A stretch of DNA of 64,000 bases from Alloactinosynnema sp. L-07. GTDB taxonomy: Bacteria > Actinomycetota > Actinomycetes > Mycobacteriales > Pseudonocardiaceae. Shown piece by piece: positions 39,430 through 47,573 of the stretch. The stretch spans positions 6,758,001 to 6,822,000 of the forward strand of contig NZ_LN850107.1 in NCBI RefSeq assembly GCF_900070365.1. Direction: 5' to 3'. The position numbers and the translations under genes were made by a program. Under the pieces are notes generated by a model. That model searched no databases and had not been told where the DNA came from. It saw only the letters and a program-made list of their open reading frames with translations. The stretch's first letter is position 1. Each line of letters starts with the position of its first letter.

Positions 39430-39897
39430 TCAGTCCTTCTTGGGTGGTGGCACGGGGCCGAGATCGTCATCGATCGCCTTGGCCAGGCTCGCGGCCAAGG
39501 CGGTGTCGCTGTGGACGGCAGCGGTGGCCTGCCACTCCCTGATCGTTTGGTCGAGCATTCCCCAGTGCCCCAGCTCGGCTGATCCTTGGAACGCGCGGGC
39601 GAAGTCCGCGACGAATCTGCTCCGGTCCTCGGCGGGGAGCAGATCGACCCACGGGAACTCGTCGGCCAAGGACTGCGCGGCGGCGGCGCGCGTCTCGCTC
39701 GGAAGATGGGCCAACAGGCTGCGCAGTGCGCGCGCGGCGTGGACGGCGCCGCTCGCGGTGGCGGCCGCGCGGTCGACCCTGGTCAGCAGCAGTGCGGCGC
39801 CGTCGCGGCGGCGCACATGGACGTCCCCGCGGTCGGCGAGCGCGGCCACGCTCTTCGGGTCGCGCTGTAACTCGCTCCACTGCACCTCAGTCGACAT
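39430..39897 (-). CDS. Phd/YefM-like antitoxin without a toxin partner
   Basis: The protein has 155 residues. The first 45 ([34 protein letters not shown]) resemble the DNA-binding part of prevent-host-death antitoxins; the rest is helical and acidic. A toxin gene would be expected downstream, but only a 14-codon open tail (REIVWIVRPKVTD, 39387-39429) remains, perhaps the end of a deleted toxin. A perfect inverted repeat lies just upstream of its ATG. Confidence 0.6.
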   Translation of the reverse strand: MSTEVQWSELQRDPKSVAALADRGDVHVRRRDGAALLLTRVDRAAATASGAVHAARALRSLLAHLPSETRAAAAQSLADEFPWVDLLPAEDRSRFVADFARAFQGSAELGHWGMLDQTIREWQATAAVHSDTALAASLAKAIDDDLGPVPPPKKD

Positions 39898-39904
39898 ACC
39901 TCAA

Positions 39905-39922
39905 TTCTGAACTTTTTCAGAA
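39905..39922. promoter_or_regulatory. Inverted repeat before the Phd-like gene
   Basis: TTCTGAA-CTTT-TTCAGAA is a perfect 7-base dyad located 8 bases before the ATG of the Phd-like gene, an ideal position for autorepression. It stands out as AT-rich in this GC-rich DNA. Confidence 0.6.
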
Positions 39923-40046
39923 CTCGGCGCAGCCGGTAGGGCTGGCGGACACAGTCGCCGAGCGAGGATGGTTGTTCGGTGATCGGCGCCGTGGGCACCG
40001 GGCGACGCCGCCGACCGCAGGGCCACTGTCGGCGGGTCGGGGCAGG

Positions 40047-40715
40047 TCAGGCCGCGTTGGGGCGCTTGTGGTACGAGTCGACGTACTCCTGGCCGGACAG
40101 CTCCAGGATCGCGTACATGACCTCGTCGGTCACCGCGCGGCGGATGGGCAGGGAGTTGCCCATGCCGTCGTAGCGGGTGAAGTCGAGGGGGGCGCCGAAG
40201 CGCACCGTGATGCGGTGCGGGCGCGGGAACCTCTTGCCCTTGGGCTGCACCTTGTCGGTGCCGATGAGCGCCACCGGCACGACCACCGCGTGGTGCTCCA
40301 GGGCGAGTTGGGCGACCCCGGTGCGGCCGCGGTACAGCCTGCCGTCGAGCGAGCGGGTGCCCTCCGGGTGGATGGCGAAGGCGCCGCCGGTGTCGAGGAC
40401 CGCGCCCGCGTCGTCCAGGGAGGCCAGGGCGGCGCGGCTGTTGTCGCGTTGCACGGGGATGGCGCCCAAGGCGCGGAACAGGGTGCCGACCAGCTTGCCC
40501 TTGACCGACTTGGCCTGGAAGTACTCGGCCTTGGCGAGGAAGGCGACCTTGCGCTTGAGCATCATCGGCACCACGAAGCTGTCGATGACCGCGAGGTGGT
40601 TGATGGCCAGGATGACCGGGCCCTTGTCCGGCACCCTGTCCGCGCCTTCCACCACCGGCCTCAGGAACAGCCTGGCGAGAAAGGACAGCACGACACGAAG
40701 CGCGCGGTAAAACAC
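40047..40715 (-). CDS. 1-acyl-glycerol-3-phosphate acyltransferase (PlsC family)
   Basis: The 222-residue acyltransferase has the catalytic motif NHLAVIDS (an H-x4-D variant), the substrate motif FAIHPEGTRS and a hydrophobic N-terminus that would sit on the membrane. It makes phosphatidate or acylates a related lipid. GTG 40715 is preferred over the upstream GTG 40751 because a perfect AGGAGG lies 7 bases before it. The 149-base spacer downstream (39898-40046) holds only the antitoxin operator. Confidence 0.88.
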   Translation of the reverse strand: MFYRALRVVLSFLARLFLRPVVEGADRVPDKGPVILAINHLAVIDSFVVPMMLKRKVAFLAKAEYFQAKSVKGKLVGTLFRALGAIPVQRDNSRAALASLDDAGAVLDTGGAFAIHPEGTRSLDGRLYRGRTGVAQLALEHHAVVVPVALIGTDKVQPKGKRFPRPHRITVRFGAPLDFTRYDGMGNSLPIRRAVTDEVMYAILELSGQEYVDSYHKRPNAA

Positions 40716-40794
40716 GGCGGGGCCTCCTTGGTTGCTGTCTACTGTAACCACGGTCGCGTCCGTTCACCGCTTGTCCGTGGCACGATCCATAGCC

Positions 40795-41664
40795 GTGACA
40801 CCTCTGCGGTTCGGCTCACGCGCGGTCCCCCAGGACCGGGCGCTGGTGATGGCGATCGTCAACCGCACCCGCGATTCCTTCTATGACCAGGGCGCGACCT
40901 TCGCCGAGGACGCCGCGCTGGCCGCGGTCGACCAGGCGGTGGCCGACGGCGCCGACATCGTCGACATCGGCGGGGTGCGCGCGGGCTCACACGGCGAGCC
41001 GGTCGACACCGCCGAGGAGGCCCGCCGGGTTGTGCCGTTCGTCACGGCCGTGCGCGAGCGGTACCCGGACATCGTGATCAGCGTCGACACCTGGCGCCAC
41101 GAGGTGGGCCGCGCGGTGTGCGCGGCGGGGGCGGACCTGATCAACGACACCTGGGCGGGCGCCGACCCGAAGCTGGCCGAGGTGGCCGCCGAGTTCGGCG
41201 TCGGCATTGTCTGCTCCCACACCGGCGGCGCCGCGCCGCGCACCGACCCGCACCGGGTGCGCTACACCGACGTCGTGGCGTCGGTCGCGGCCGAACTGGT
41301 CGCCCGCGCGGAGCGGATGGTCGAGCTGGGCGTGCCCCGCGCGGGCGTGCTCATCGACCCGACCCATGACTTCGGCAAGAACACCTGGCACGGCCTGGAG
41401 CTGCTGCGGCGACTGGACGAGCTGGTGGCCACCGGATGGCCGGTGCTGATGGCCCTGTCGAACAAGGATTTCGTCGGGGAAACGCTAGGTGTGGGACTTC
41501 GGGACCGGGTTGATGGCACACTCGCCGCGACGGCGGTGTCGGCGTGGACCGGCGCGCGCGTGTTCCGCGCCCATCAGGTGCGCCAGACCAGACAGGTGGT
41601 GGAGATGGTGGCCGGTATCGCGGGGACCCGCCCGCCCGCCAGAGTCGTGCGGGCGCTGGCATGA
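40795..41664 (+). CDS. folP2: Dihydropteroate synthase-like protein (FolP2 type)
   Basis: The 289-residue TIM-barrel protein of the DHPS family has VMAIVNRTRDSFYDQG, ADIVDIGGVRAGS and LIDPTHDFGKNTWH. Canonical DHPS has NxTPDSFSDGG and DPGxGFGK; here Pro and several loop residues are changed (NRTRDSFYDQ, DPTHDFGK), as in mycobacterial FolP2 (Rv1207), which does not function as a DHPS. It overlaps gpgS by 4 bases, the same pairing as Rv1207-Rv1208. Confidence 0.88.
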   Translation: MTPLRFGSRAVPQDRALVMAIVNRTRDSFYDQGATFAEDAALAAVDQAVADGADIVDIGGVRAGSHGEPVDTAEEARRVVPFVTAVRERYPDIVISVDTWRHEVGRAVCAAGADLINDTWAGADPKLAEVAAEFGVGIVCSHTGGAAPRTDPHRVRYTDVVASVAAELVARAERMVELGVPRAGVLIDPTHDFGKNTWHGLELLRRLDELVATGWPVLMALSNKDFVGETLGVGLRDRVDGTLAATAVSAWTGARVFRAHQVRQTRQVVEMVAGIAGTRPPARVVRALA

Positions 41665-42566
41665 GGAAGATGCTCGACCAGACCTGGCAGAGTCCGGAGT
41701 GGACGGTCTCGCAGCTCGTCGTCGCCAAGGGGGCCCGCACGGTCAGCGTCGTGCTGCCCGCCTTGGACGAAGAGGACACCGTCGCCCATGTCGTCGACTC
41801 GGTCCGCCCGCTGCTCGGCACCCTGGTCGACGATCTGGTCGTCATCGACTCCGGGTCGTCGGACCGCACCGTCGCGATGGCCGCCGCCGCGGGCGCCCGC
41901 GTGGTCGACCGGACCGACGTGCTCACCGACCTGGCCCCGTGGCCGGGCAAGGGCGAGGTCCTCTGGCGTTCGCTTGCCGCCACGACCGGCGACCTGCTGG
42001 TCTTCCTCGACTCCGACCTGATCGACCCGGACCCAGCGTTCGTCCCGTCCCTGCTGGGCCCCCTGCTGACCGCCTCGGGCGTGCACCTGGTCAAGGGCTT
42101 CTACCGCCGTCCGCTGCGGCTGGAGACCGAGGAGGCGGGCACCGGCGGCGGCCGCGTCACCGAACTGCTCGCCCGCCCAGTCCTGTCCGCCCTGCGCCCA
42201 GAACTGTCCGGCGTCATCCAGCCCCTCGGCGGCGAGTACGCCGCGACCAGGGAGTTCCTGGAGTCGGTCCCGTTCGCGGCCGGCTACGGCGTGGAGATCG
42301 GCCTGCTGCTCGACGCGCACACGCGGTACGGGCTGGACGGGTTGGCGCAGGTCAACCTGGGTGTGCGCAAACACCGCAACCGCTCCCTGCTGCAACTGGG
42401 CGTGATGGCCCGCCAGATCCTGGGCACCGCCCTGAGCCGCTGCGGCATCGAGGCCGACTCGTCGGCCCTCACCCAGTTCGTCCAGGTCGGCGGCGAATGG
42501 CTCCCGGATACGATCGACGTCCTGGTGGCCGACCGGCCCCCACTGCGCGATGTCAAGGTGAGCTGA
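41661..42566 (+). CDS. gpgS: Glucosyl-3-phosphoglycerate synthase
   Basis: The 301-residue GT-A (GT81) glycosyltransferase moves glucose from UDP-glucose to 3-phosphoglycerate, the first step to glucosylglycerate and methylglucose lipopolysaccharides. Motifs are SVVLPALDEEDTV, the metal-binding FLDSDLID and the acceptor loop LGGEYAATREFLESVPF. The ATG overlaps the folP2-like stop (ATGA). It is the last gene before the accessory block. Confidence 0.93.
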   Translation: MRKMLDQTWQSPEWTVSQLVVAKGARTVSVVLPALDEEDTVAHVVDSVRPLLGTLVDDLVVIDSGSSDRTVAMAAAAGARVVDRTDVLTDLAPWPGKGEVLWRSLAATTGDLLVFLDSDLIDPDPAFVPSLLGPLLTASGVHLVKGFYRRPLRLETEEAGTGGGRVTELLARPVLSALRPELSGVIQPLGGEYAATREFLESVPFAAGYGVEIGLLLDAHTRYGLDGLAQVNLGVRKHRNRSLLQLGVMARQILGTALSRCGIEADSSALTQFVQVGGEWLPDTIDVLVADRPPLRDVKVS

Positions 42567-42674
42567 GCGGCCCTCGCACGTAACTGGCTTTGCCCGCCGG
42601 TTGGTGGATGGACGCTGGCCGATTTCAGGCTCGACGGCCGCCGACCAGCCGGGTGACAGGCGTGGAGACCGCGC

Positions 42675-43478
42675 TCACCCGGAGTTGGCTGATCGGGCTG
42701 TCAGTGCGCCCATCAGCATGACCGAGCGCCTGCGGCTGGCCAGCCTGCCCAGCGTCGCCATCAGCCGGTTCGTCCGGCCGACGGCGATGCTCGGCGGTGG
42801 GTCGCGCCGGTCGAGCGTCCGCAGCGCGGTCTCGACTACCCGATCGGGGGTGTGCAGTCGCCCGCCCGTCGCGGCCTGGGGTCCGGCGATGTCGAAGAAC
42901 TCGGTGCGGGTCGCCCCCGGCGACAGGGCGAGCACCCGCAGGCCGGTGCCGCGGTGTTCCTGCCACAGCGCCTCGGTGAAGCTGAGCACGAACGCCTTCG
43001 CCGCGCCGTAGACGGCCATCCGCGGCACCGGGGTGTAGGCGGCCATGCTCGCGACGTTGACCAGCACACCGCGCCCGGACGCGTCGAGGTCGTTGATGAA
43101 CGCACTGGTCAGCTCGACCATCGCTACCACGTCCACGGCGATCTCGGCGCGCAACCGCGCCGCGTCCTCGCCGACGAACGGACCGGAGGTTGCGAAGCCC
43201 GCGTTGTTCACCAGGCCGGTCAGTCGCAGCCCGCGACCACGCAACTCGCCTGCCAGGTACGCGGCGGCGCCGGGGTCGGCCAGGTCGCACGGCAGCACCG
43301 TGACCGCGACGCCGTGCGCGGCCTCGATCTCGGCGGCGAGCACCTTCAGCCGGTCCTCCCGGCGAGCGACGATGACCAGGTCGGATCCTCGCCCGGCGAG
43401 CCTGCGGGCGAACTCCGCGCCGATCCCGGCACTGGCGCCGGTGACCAGGGTCAATCCACCGCGGTGATCAAAAGTCAT
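42675..43478 (-). CDS. Short-chain dehydrogenase/reductase
   Basis: The 267-residue classical SDR has the NAD(P) motif TGASAGIG, an NNAGFA motif and the catalytic residues S in VASMAAY and Y-x3-K in VYGAAKAF. Arg at RREDR after the second strand favours NADP(H). It is divergent from a TetR gene with shared operators, so it is likely induced by the TetR ligand. The substrate is unknown. Confidence 0.9.
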   Translation of the reverse strand: MTFDHRGGLTLVTGASAGIGAEFARRLAGRGSDLVIVARREDRLKVLAAEIEAAHGVAVTVLPCDLADPGAAAYLAGELRGRGLRLTGLVNNAGFATSGPFVGEDAARLRAEIAVDVVAMVELTSAFINDLDASGRGVLVNVASMAAYTPVPRMAVYGAAKAFVLSFTEALWQEHRGTGLRVLALSPGATRTEFFDIAGPQAATGGRLHTPDRVVETALRTLDRRDPPPSIAVGRTNRLMATLGRLASRRRSVMLMGALTARSANSG

Positions 43479-43493
43479 CAGCAACTCCTCCGT

Positions 43494-43555
43494 TGGCACT
43501 TGATGCCACCATAGCACTTGATGCCACATGGGCGGCGTGGGTCGATGTGGCATCA
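43494..43555. promoter_or_regulatory. Multi-half-site operator between SDR and TetR genes
   Basis: TGGCA-N5-TGCCA at 43494-43508 is followed by a second copy of the right half (CACTTGATGCCAC at 43515-43527). TGATGCCACAT (43519-43529) also pairs perfectly with ATGTGGCATCA (43545-43555) across 15 bases. The last half-site ends 7 bases before the TetR start codon, so binding would block tetR expression and probably the SDR gene. Confidence 0.65.
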
Positions 43556-43562
43556 TGGTGCA

Positions 43563-44165
43563 ATGGACGACGTGAACCCGGCGGGCAGACTGTGGGACCG
43601 CACCCGCATGCGTGTCCGCGAAGAGGTCGTCGACGCCGCCCTCGCGTTGTTCGTCGACCACGGATTCGAGGAGACGACGGTCGACCAGGTGGTCGCCACG
43701 GCCGGAATCTCCCGGCGCTCCTTCTTCCGCTACTTCGGCACGAAGGAGGACATCGTCTTCGGCGACCTCGCCGAACAGGGACCGGTGATCCTCGACGCGC
43801 TGCGCGCCCGCCCGGACGACGAACCGATCTGGGACGCCCTACAACACGCGTTCACCGCGCTCAGTGCCCGCATCACGCCGGAACGCGGGCTCGCCATCGC
43901 GAGGCTGGTCGCGGCCAGCCCGGCGCTGCGGGCCGCCCACCTGGACAAGCACCTGCGCTGGCAGGAACACCTCGCCCCCGAGGTCGAACGCCGCATCGGC
44001 CCCGCCACCGACCCGCCCGGCCTACGCGGCCAGGCGATCGTCGCCACCGCCCTGGCCTGCCTCGATGCGGCCACCACCATCTGGGTCGCAGGCGGCGGCG
44101 ACGGTGGGATCGAGGAGCTCCAACGACTCTGCGACCGAGCGCTCGCTGCGGTCCGCACCAGCTGA
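43563..44165 (+). CDS. TetR family transcriptional regulator
   Basis: The 200-residue regulator has an N-terminal helix-turn-helix domain (ALFVDHGFEETTVDQVVATAGISRRSFFRYFGTKEDIV) and a C-terminal ligand-binding helical domain. ATG 43563 starts just after an operator half-site, with little room for a ribosome site. It most likely represses the divergent SDR gene and itself. Confidence 0.92.
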   Translation: MDDVNPAGRLWDRTRMRVREEVVDAALALFVDHGFEETTVDQVVATAGISRRSFFRYFGTKEDIVFGDLAEQGPVILDALRARPDDEPIWDALQHAFTALSARITPERGLAIARLVAASPALRAAHLDKHLRWQEHLAPEVERRIGPATDPPGLRGQAIVATALACLDAATTIWVAGGGDGGIEELQRLCDRALAAVRTS

Positions 44166-44170
44166 CATCT

Positions 44171-44350
44171 CATCGCGGCCTGCACGGACGCCCCGTCTCC
44201 CACGCGTTGGTGGCACTGGTGATGACGGTGTCGAGTCTGTCCCGAGTGGACCGCAGATCGGCGATCCGCCGATCGATGCCGTCGCGGTGCTCCCTGAGTC
44301 GGGTGAGCAGTTCCGGTGACGCCTCACCGGTATTTGCGCGAAGTCGCAGA
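44171..44350 (-). pseudogene. MerR-family regulator fragment
   Basis: On the minus strand a frame ending at 44171 encodes SPELLTRLREHRDGIDRRIADL and RSTRDRLDTVI, the C-terminal coiled coil of MerR regulators. The expected helix-turn-helix half is missing; the frame is closed by a stop about 180 bases upstream, and the sequence up to 44413 shows no open remainder. It is a decayed remnant in the accessory block. Confidence 0.55.
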
Positions 44351-44413
44351 CAGCAACCTTGGCATTCTCGATCTCAATGACGGGCTGCACGTCGAGTAGC
44401 CGAAGCACTCGGG

Positions 44414-44881
44414 TCAGATCCGCTGCGATCTTCTCGACCGACACCGATCCCCGTCAGATTCGCTTGCTCCAGCGTAGAAGGACGATCGGCGTAGTGAATG
44501 TCGTTGACGAAAGAGCACCCGTTTGGAGGGAGATAGGTCGATGGGGTGTGGCTGCTCTGTCGTGGCGAGGTTGGCGGCGATGGTGAGGGCATCCTCGGTG
44601 GTGCGCGCGAGGTGGATCGCCATGACGGAAACGGCGGTCATGCCGGTGATCAGGAGGACGCCCGCGAGGGCGAGTGGGCCGTTGAGGGCCAGGGTGAGCA
44701 GGCCTGCGTACTGGCACGTTGTGCCGACGGGGAAGAAGGCCGCGAAAAGTCGGGTCCAGCGGTGCCAGTGGCGGATCACTGGGCTGGCCGTGGCGAGTTC
44801 GGCGAGCACCTGTTGACGGGCGCACGGCGGGTCCAAGTGGCGACGGGCCAAGGATGCCACCGCTTCGGCGCGGGTGGTCAT
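44414..44881 (-). CDS. Hypothetical membrane protein
   Basis: The 155-residue protein has two adjacent membrane segments (about residues 35-57 and 61-82) after a soluble helical N-terminus. The last 45 residues are Ser/Arg-rich with atypical codon use, so the C-terminus may be frameshifted or the true stop lost. ATG 44881 overlaps the stop of the upstream Cys-rich gene (ATGA). No family is recognised. Confidence 0.5.
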   Translation of the reverse strand: MTTRAEAVASLARRHLDPPCARQQVLAELATASPVIRHWHRWTRLFAAFFPVGTTCQYAGLLTLALNGPLALAGVLLITGMTAVSVMAIHLARTTEDALTIAANLATTEQPHPIDLSPSKRVLFRQRHSLRRSSFYAGASESDGDRCRSRRSQRI

Positions 44882-45108
44882 GGTCCGGTCAGGCGGTGCT
44901 GGGCGTGCCAGCGGTATGGGGTGAACACTTCGACGATCTGCCCCCGACAGTGTGGGCAGGTTTGGCAGGTGCAGTACCAGCGGCGCAGGACGAGGGTGTC
45001 GTCGAAGGGTTCGTCGTCGGGGTTGGTCCACGTGTGGTCGCCAGCGGTGCAGGCCGCGCATCGGGCGGTGGGCGTGTAGTCGTGAGTGAGCAGCGGTGCT
45101 GCGGGCAT
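44878..45108 (-). CDS. Small zinc-ribbon-like protein
   Basis: The 76-residue protein has Cys pairs CAAC near residue 17 and CTCQTCPHC near residue 47, with two His, suggesting a zinc ribbon. Trp- and Tyr-rich segments (WYC, PYRWHAQH) suggest a compact fold. It is coupled to the membrane protein gene downstream. The function is unknown. Confidence 0.5.
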   Translation of the reverse strand: MPAAPLLTHDYTPTARCAACTAGDHTWTNPDDEPFDDTLVLRRWYCTCQTCPHCRGQIVEVFTPYRWHAQHRLTGP

Positions 45109-45175
45109 GATCGCTCCGTCGTGTGAATGGGTTCGTGTCTATCTGCTTGACGTGATCTCGTGGCGTCGGGCGGTT

Positions 45176-45532
45176 TCATGGCGTCCAGAGCGATTTGGTG
45201 CGGATGAGCAGCGAGGGAGCGCCTGGTGCGTCTGGGGGCGGGAGGGCGAGCAGATCGCGGGTGAGTTCGGTGAGGTCGCTGCCGTCTTTGACCCAGACGA
45301 TCCCGCCGCCGTGGTCGTCGTTCACGATGCGACTGGCGACGATGTGGCGGCGATCGAAGACGAACAGCGCGTCGGTGTACTGCCTGCGGCTGAGGGTTGC
45401 GGCGATGCCGATGAGGTCGTCGTGTTGGCCGAGCGGGTGGAATGTCCAGCCGCGTCGACGCAGGATCACCAGTTCGGCGAGTTCGGGGAAGCGGGCGAGC
45501 GCGTCGCCTTCGGAGATATGCGCGGTGGTCAC
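45176..45532 (-). CDS. Hypothetical protein
   Basis: The 118-residue soluble protein contains LGQHDDLIGIAATLSRRQYTDALFVFD and a VWVKDGSDL segment, giving a mixed alpha/beta pattern. GTG 45532 overlaps the stop of the upstream gene (GTGA). Its codon use fits a real gene. No family is recognised; it is one of several small genes transcribed away from the XRE regulator. Confidence 0.5.
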   Translation of the reverse strand: MTTAHISEGDALARFPELAELVILRRRGWTFHPLGQHDDLIGIAATLSRRQYTDALFVFDRRHIVASRIVNDDHGGGIVWVKDGSDLTELTRDLLALPPPDAPGAPSLLIRTKSLWTP

Positions 45533-45777
45533 GGGCCGGCCTGGCCGGTAGCGGGGTTGGAGTGGTGGTGTTCGACGGCCGTTGCCAACTCGTCGAGCCG
45601 GTCGCGCAGGACGCGCGCCTCCTTTGGTGTCAGCAGGAGGGCTTCGGCGGGGGCCGCGACCAGCACGACAAACCCGCTCGTCGGGGCCGTCCACAGCCCG
45701 ACGTGCCGCACGCGCCGGAACCCGTCCCGACACGGCACCCGAGTCTTGTGCTGGCTGTGTCCAGTCACCGCGACCAC
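45529..45777 (-). CDS. Hypothetical protein
   Basis: The protein has about 82 residues. FVVLVAAPAEALLLTPKEARVLRDRLDELATAVEHH suggests a strand-helix unit, with a C-terminal helix seen in small actinobacterial accessory proteins. The start is uncertain: GTG 45777 or 45768, neither with a good ribosome site. It is coupled to the next gene by GTGA. The 190 bases upstream (45778-45970) show no convincing gene. Confidence 0.45.
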   Translation of the reverse strand: MVAVTGHSQHKTRVPCRDGFRRVRHVGLWTAPTSGFVVLVAAPAEALLLTPKEARVLRDRLDELATAVEHHHSNPATGQAGP

Positions 45778-45970
45778 CCGCTGATCAGGTGTGGCTGGGG
45801 TGCTGTGTCGACTGCGCGCTTCGTTGTGGCCTGCATGTGTCTCTCCGTCGGGTGAAGGCGTCCGCGCCCGATGGTCGGGGGCACGGCGAGCGCGGACGCC
45901 TGCCAAAGGTGGGGCGGCGCGGGCTGGAGGAGGAGAAGCGTGCCCGCGCCGCCCCGTGGGCGGCGGGAAC

Positions 45971-46258
45971 TCAGCCGCCGCTAGGGGGAAGGTCTCGGAT
46001 GGGCAGCAGGCAATTGCTGATCTCGCTGCGAAGCGTGCAGAACTGTCCACAACAGACGGAACAGGCACCGTCCTGGGTCAGATGGTGGTTGCGCAGACCG
46101 GCGATCACCGCGCCGATGAGGCGATGGGTCTCCATCCGTGCGAGCGCGGCGACTTGATCGTCGCTGCCGCATTGGGTGCCGGTGAGCACCATGGCGAGAT
46201 GCCGCCGGACGTCGGTGTCCAACGCCACCGCCGTCCGCCCCTGGGGAATGCAAGTCAT
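45971..46258 (-). CDS. Small cysteine-rich hypothetical protein
   Basis: The 95-residue protein is helical through about residue 60, then has GACSVCCGQFCTLRSEI, a His/Cys cluster resembling the C-x2-C...PC-x2-R tail of small actinobacterial proteins encoded near XRE-DUF397 pairs. It is divergent from the XRE gene and shares its 124-base promoter region. The function is unknown. Confidence 0.5.
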   Translation of the reverse strand: MTCIPQGRTAVALDTDVRRHLAMVLTGTQCGSDDQVAALARMETHRLIGAVIAGLRNHHLTQDGACSVCCGQFCTLRSEISNCLLPIRDLPPSGG

Positions 46259-46382
46259 ACGACCAAGGATGGAGGTGGATGTAAAACTTGCAACTCTCCC
46301 GATCGAGTGACAGAACTGGCTGTGCATGTCGCGCAGGGCTACCGTCCGAAGGGTCGATCTTGCTGAGTGTGAGAGGAATCCG

Positions 46383-47231
46383 ATGGCACAGCGACAGGGG
46401 GTCGGGACCCGTGGGATTGGGATGGAGTTGTTGGCGCATCGCAGGAAATCGGGCAAGACGCTGGAGGATGTGGCGGGCGCGCTGGGCGTGTCGACCAGCA
46501 CGGTCAGCAGGCTGGAGAACGGCAAGCGAGAGCCGACCAGCGAGGAAGTCGCGGCTATCCTGGCGATCCTCGGTGTGCACGGCGGCGAACGGGACCGGCT
46601 GATCGACTTGGCGCGCGGCGGCCTCGGGTCGTCGGGCATGGTCGAGTACAGCAACCCGACCAGCCAGAGCCGGACCTATCTCGGATTCGAGACCCGGGCC
46701 ACGGTGATCACGAACTTTGAGCCCTTGCTCGTTCCGGGACTTGCGCAGACGGCGGAGTACGCCAGGGCCGTCATATCCGCCATTCAGGTGGATGAGGACG
46801 ACGCCGACATCGAAGCGCGGGTCGCCCGGCGCATGGCACGGCAGGCGATAATCACCCGAAAGAAGGCACCCCGGTTCAACATGATCTTGACCGAGTTGGG
46901 GCTACGGCAGCCCATCGGCGGCCCCAAGGTCATGGCCCGACAGGTCCGCAGCCTGGTCGATCTCGCCGACCGCGACAACGTCAGCCTCCGCCTCATCCCC
47001 ATGACCCTGCCGGCGCACCCTGGCATGGCGGGGCCGTTCGCATTGTTGGAGTTCAGCGGGCACTCCGACGTTGTGTTCCTCGAAGCTCGGACCACGGGCT
47101 TGTTCCGTGATGCTGACGACGAGGTTTCCCTCTATAAGCTGAGTTTGGAGAAGCTGGCGGCCGTGGCGTTGGACAAGGCAGGTTCGGTGAAGCTGCTGCG
47201 TTCCATCTCCCGGGACATGGATGGAGGATGA
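46383..47231 (+). CDS. XRE-family regulator with DUF5753 domain
   Basis: The protein has 282 residues. The N-terminal helix-turn-helix (residues about 16-70, KTLEDVAGALGVSTSTVSRLENGKREPT) is followed by the DUF5753 region with VPGLAQTAEYARAVI and the C-terminal LRLIPMTLPAHPGMAGPFALLEF. This is the regulator half of the common actinomycete XRE-DUF397 pair, BldB/AbaA-like systems tied to development and antibiotic production. It overlaps the DUF397 gene by 4 bases. Confidence 0.9.
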   Translation: MAQRQGVGTRGIGMELLAHRRKSGKTLEDVAGALGVSTSTVSRLENGKREPTSEEVAAILAILGVHGGERDRLIDLARGGLGSSGMVEYSNPTSQSRTYLGFETRATVITNFEPLLVPGLAQTAEYARAVISAIQVDEDDADIEARVARRMARQAIITRKKAPRFNMILTELGLRQPIGGPKVMARQVRSLVDLADRDNVSLRLIPMTLPAHPGMAGPFALLEFSGHSDVVFLEARTTGLFRDADDEVSLYKLSLEKLAAVALDKAGSVKLLRSISRDMDGG

Positions 47232-47473
47232 TCGGCGTGGCTAACATGGCATACAGCGGTTGGCGCAAGAGCACGTTCAGTGCCAATGACGCCAACTGCG
47301 TTGAGGTGGCGTGGATCAAGAGTAGCTTTAGCGCAAATGACAGCAACTGTGTCGAAATGGCCTGGCGCGGCTCGGATGCGGGCATTCGTGACTCGAAGGC
47401 TCCCGAAGTTGGATCATTGACTGTGCCGCCTACCGCGTTCGCAAGCTTGATCGGCCACACCAAGCGTTCCTGA
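47228..47473 (+). CDS. DUF397 protein with duplicated core motif
   Basis: The protein has 81 residues. The DUF397 motif, normally one W-x-KSSFS...NCVEVA unit, occurs twice in tandem: WRKSTFSANDANCVEVAW then IKSSFSANDSNCVEMAW. The usual IRDSKAP and final FxxLI tail follow. The ATG overlaps the XRE stop (ATGA); later starts at 47237 or 47246 are possible. DUF397 proteins partner the upstream XRE regulator. Confidence 0.88.
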   Translation: MIGVANMAYSGWRKSTFSANDANCVEVAWIKSSFSANDSNCVEMAWRGSDAGIRDSKAPEVGSLTVPPTAFASLIGHTKRS

Positions 47474-47479
47474 CCTGTT

Positions 47480-47507
47480 GGCTGGTGGGGCTCGCGTCCC
47501 ACCAGCC
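47480..47507 (+). terminator. Terminator after the DUF397 gene
   Basis: GGCTGGTGGG (47480-47489) pairs perfectly with CCCACCAGCC (47498-47507) over an 8-base loop. Confidence 0.75.
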
Positions 47508-47522
47508 TTACGCCCCGATCCC

Positions 47523-47560
47523 GGCGAGCGGGACGGCTGGCACTGGCCGTCCCGCTCGCC
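47523..47560. terminator. Bidirectional terminator hairpin
   Basis: A perfect 15-base stem (47523-47537 with 47546-47560) lies between the DUF397 gene and the convergent peptidase gene. It follows the first hairpin by 15 bases, so the two together insulate the transcripts. Confidence 0.8.
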
Positions 47561-47573
47561 CAAATCAGTTAGG

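Noticed and set aside
44022..44444. Minus-strand 140-codon frame
   Set aside because: Its second half is antisense to tetR; the only protein-like signal in the area is the MerR fragment in another frame.
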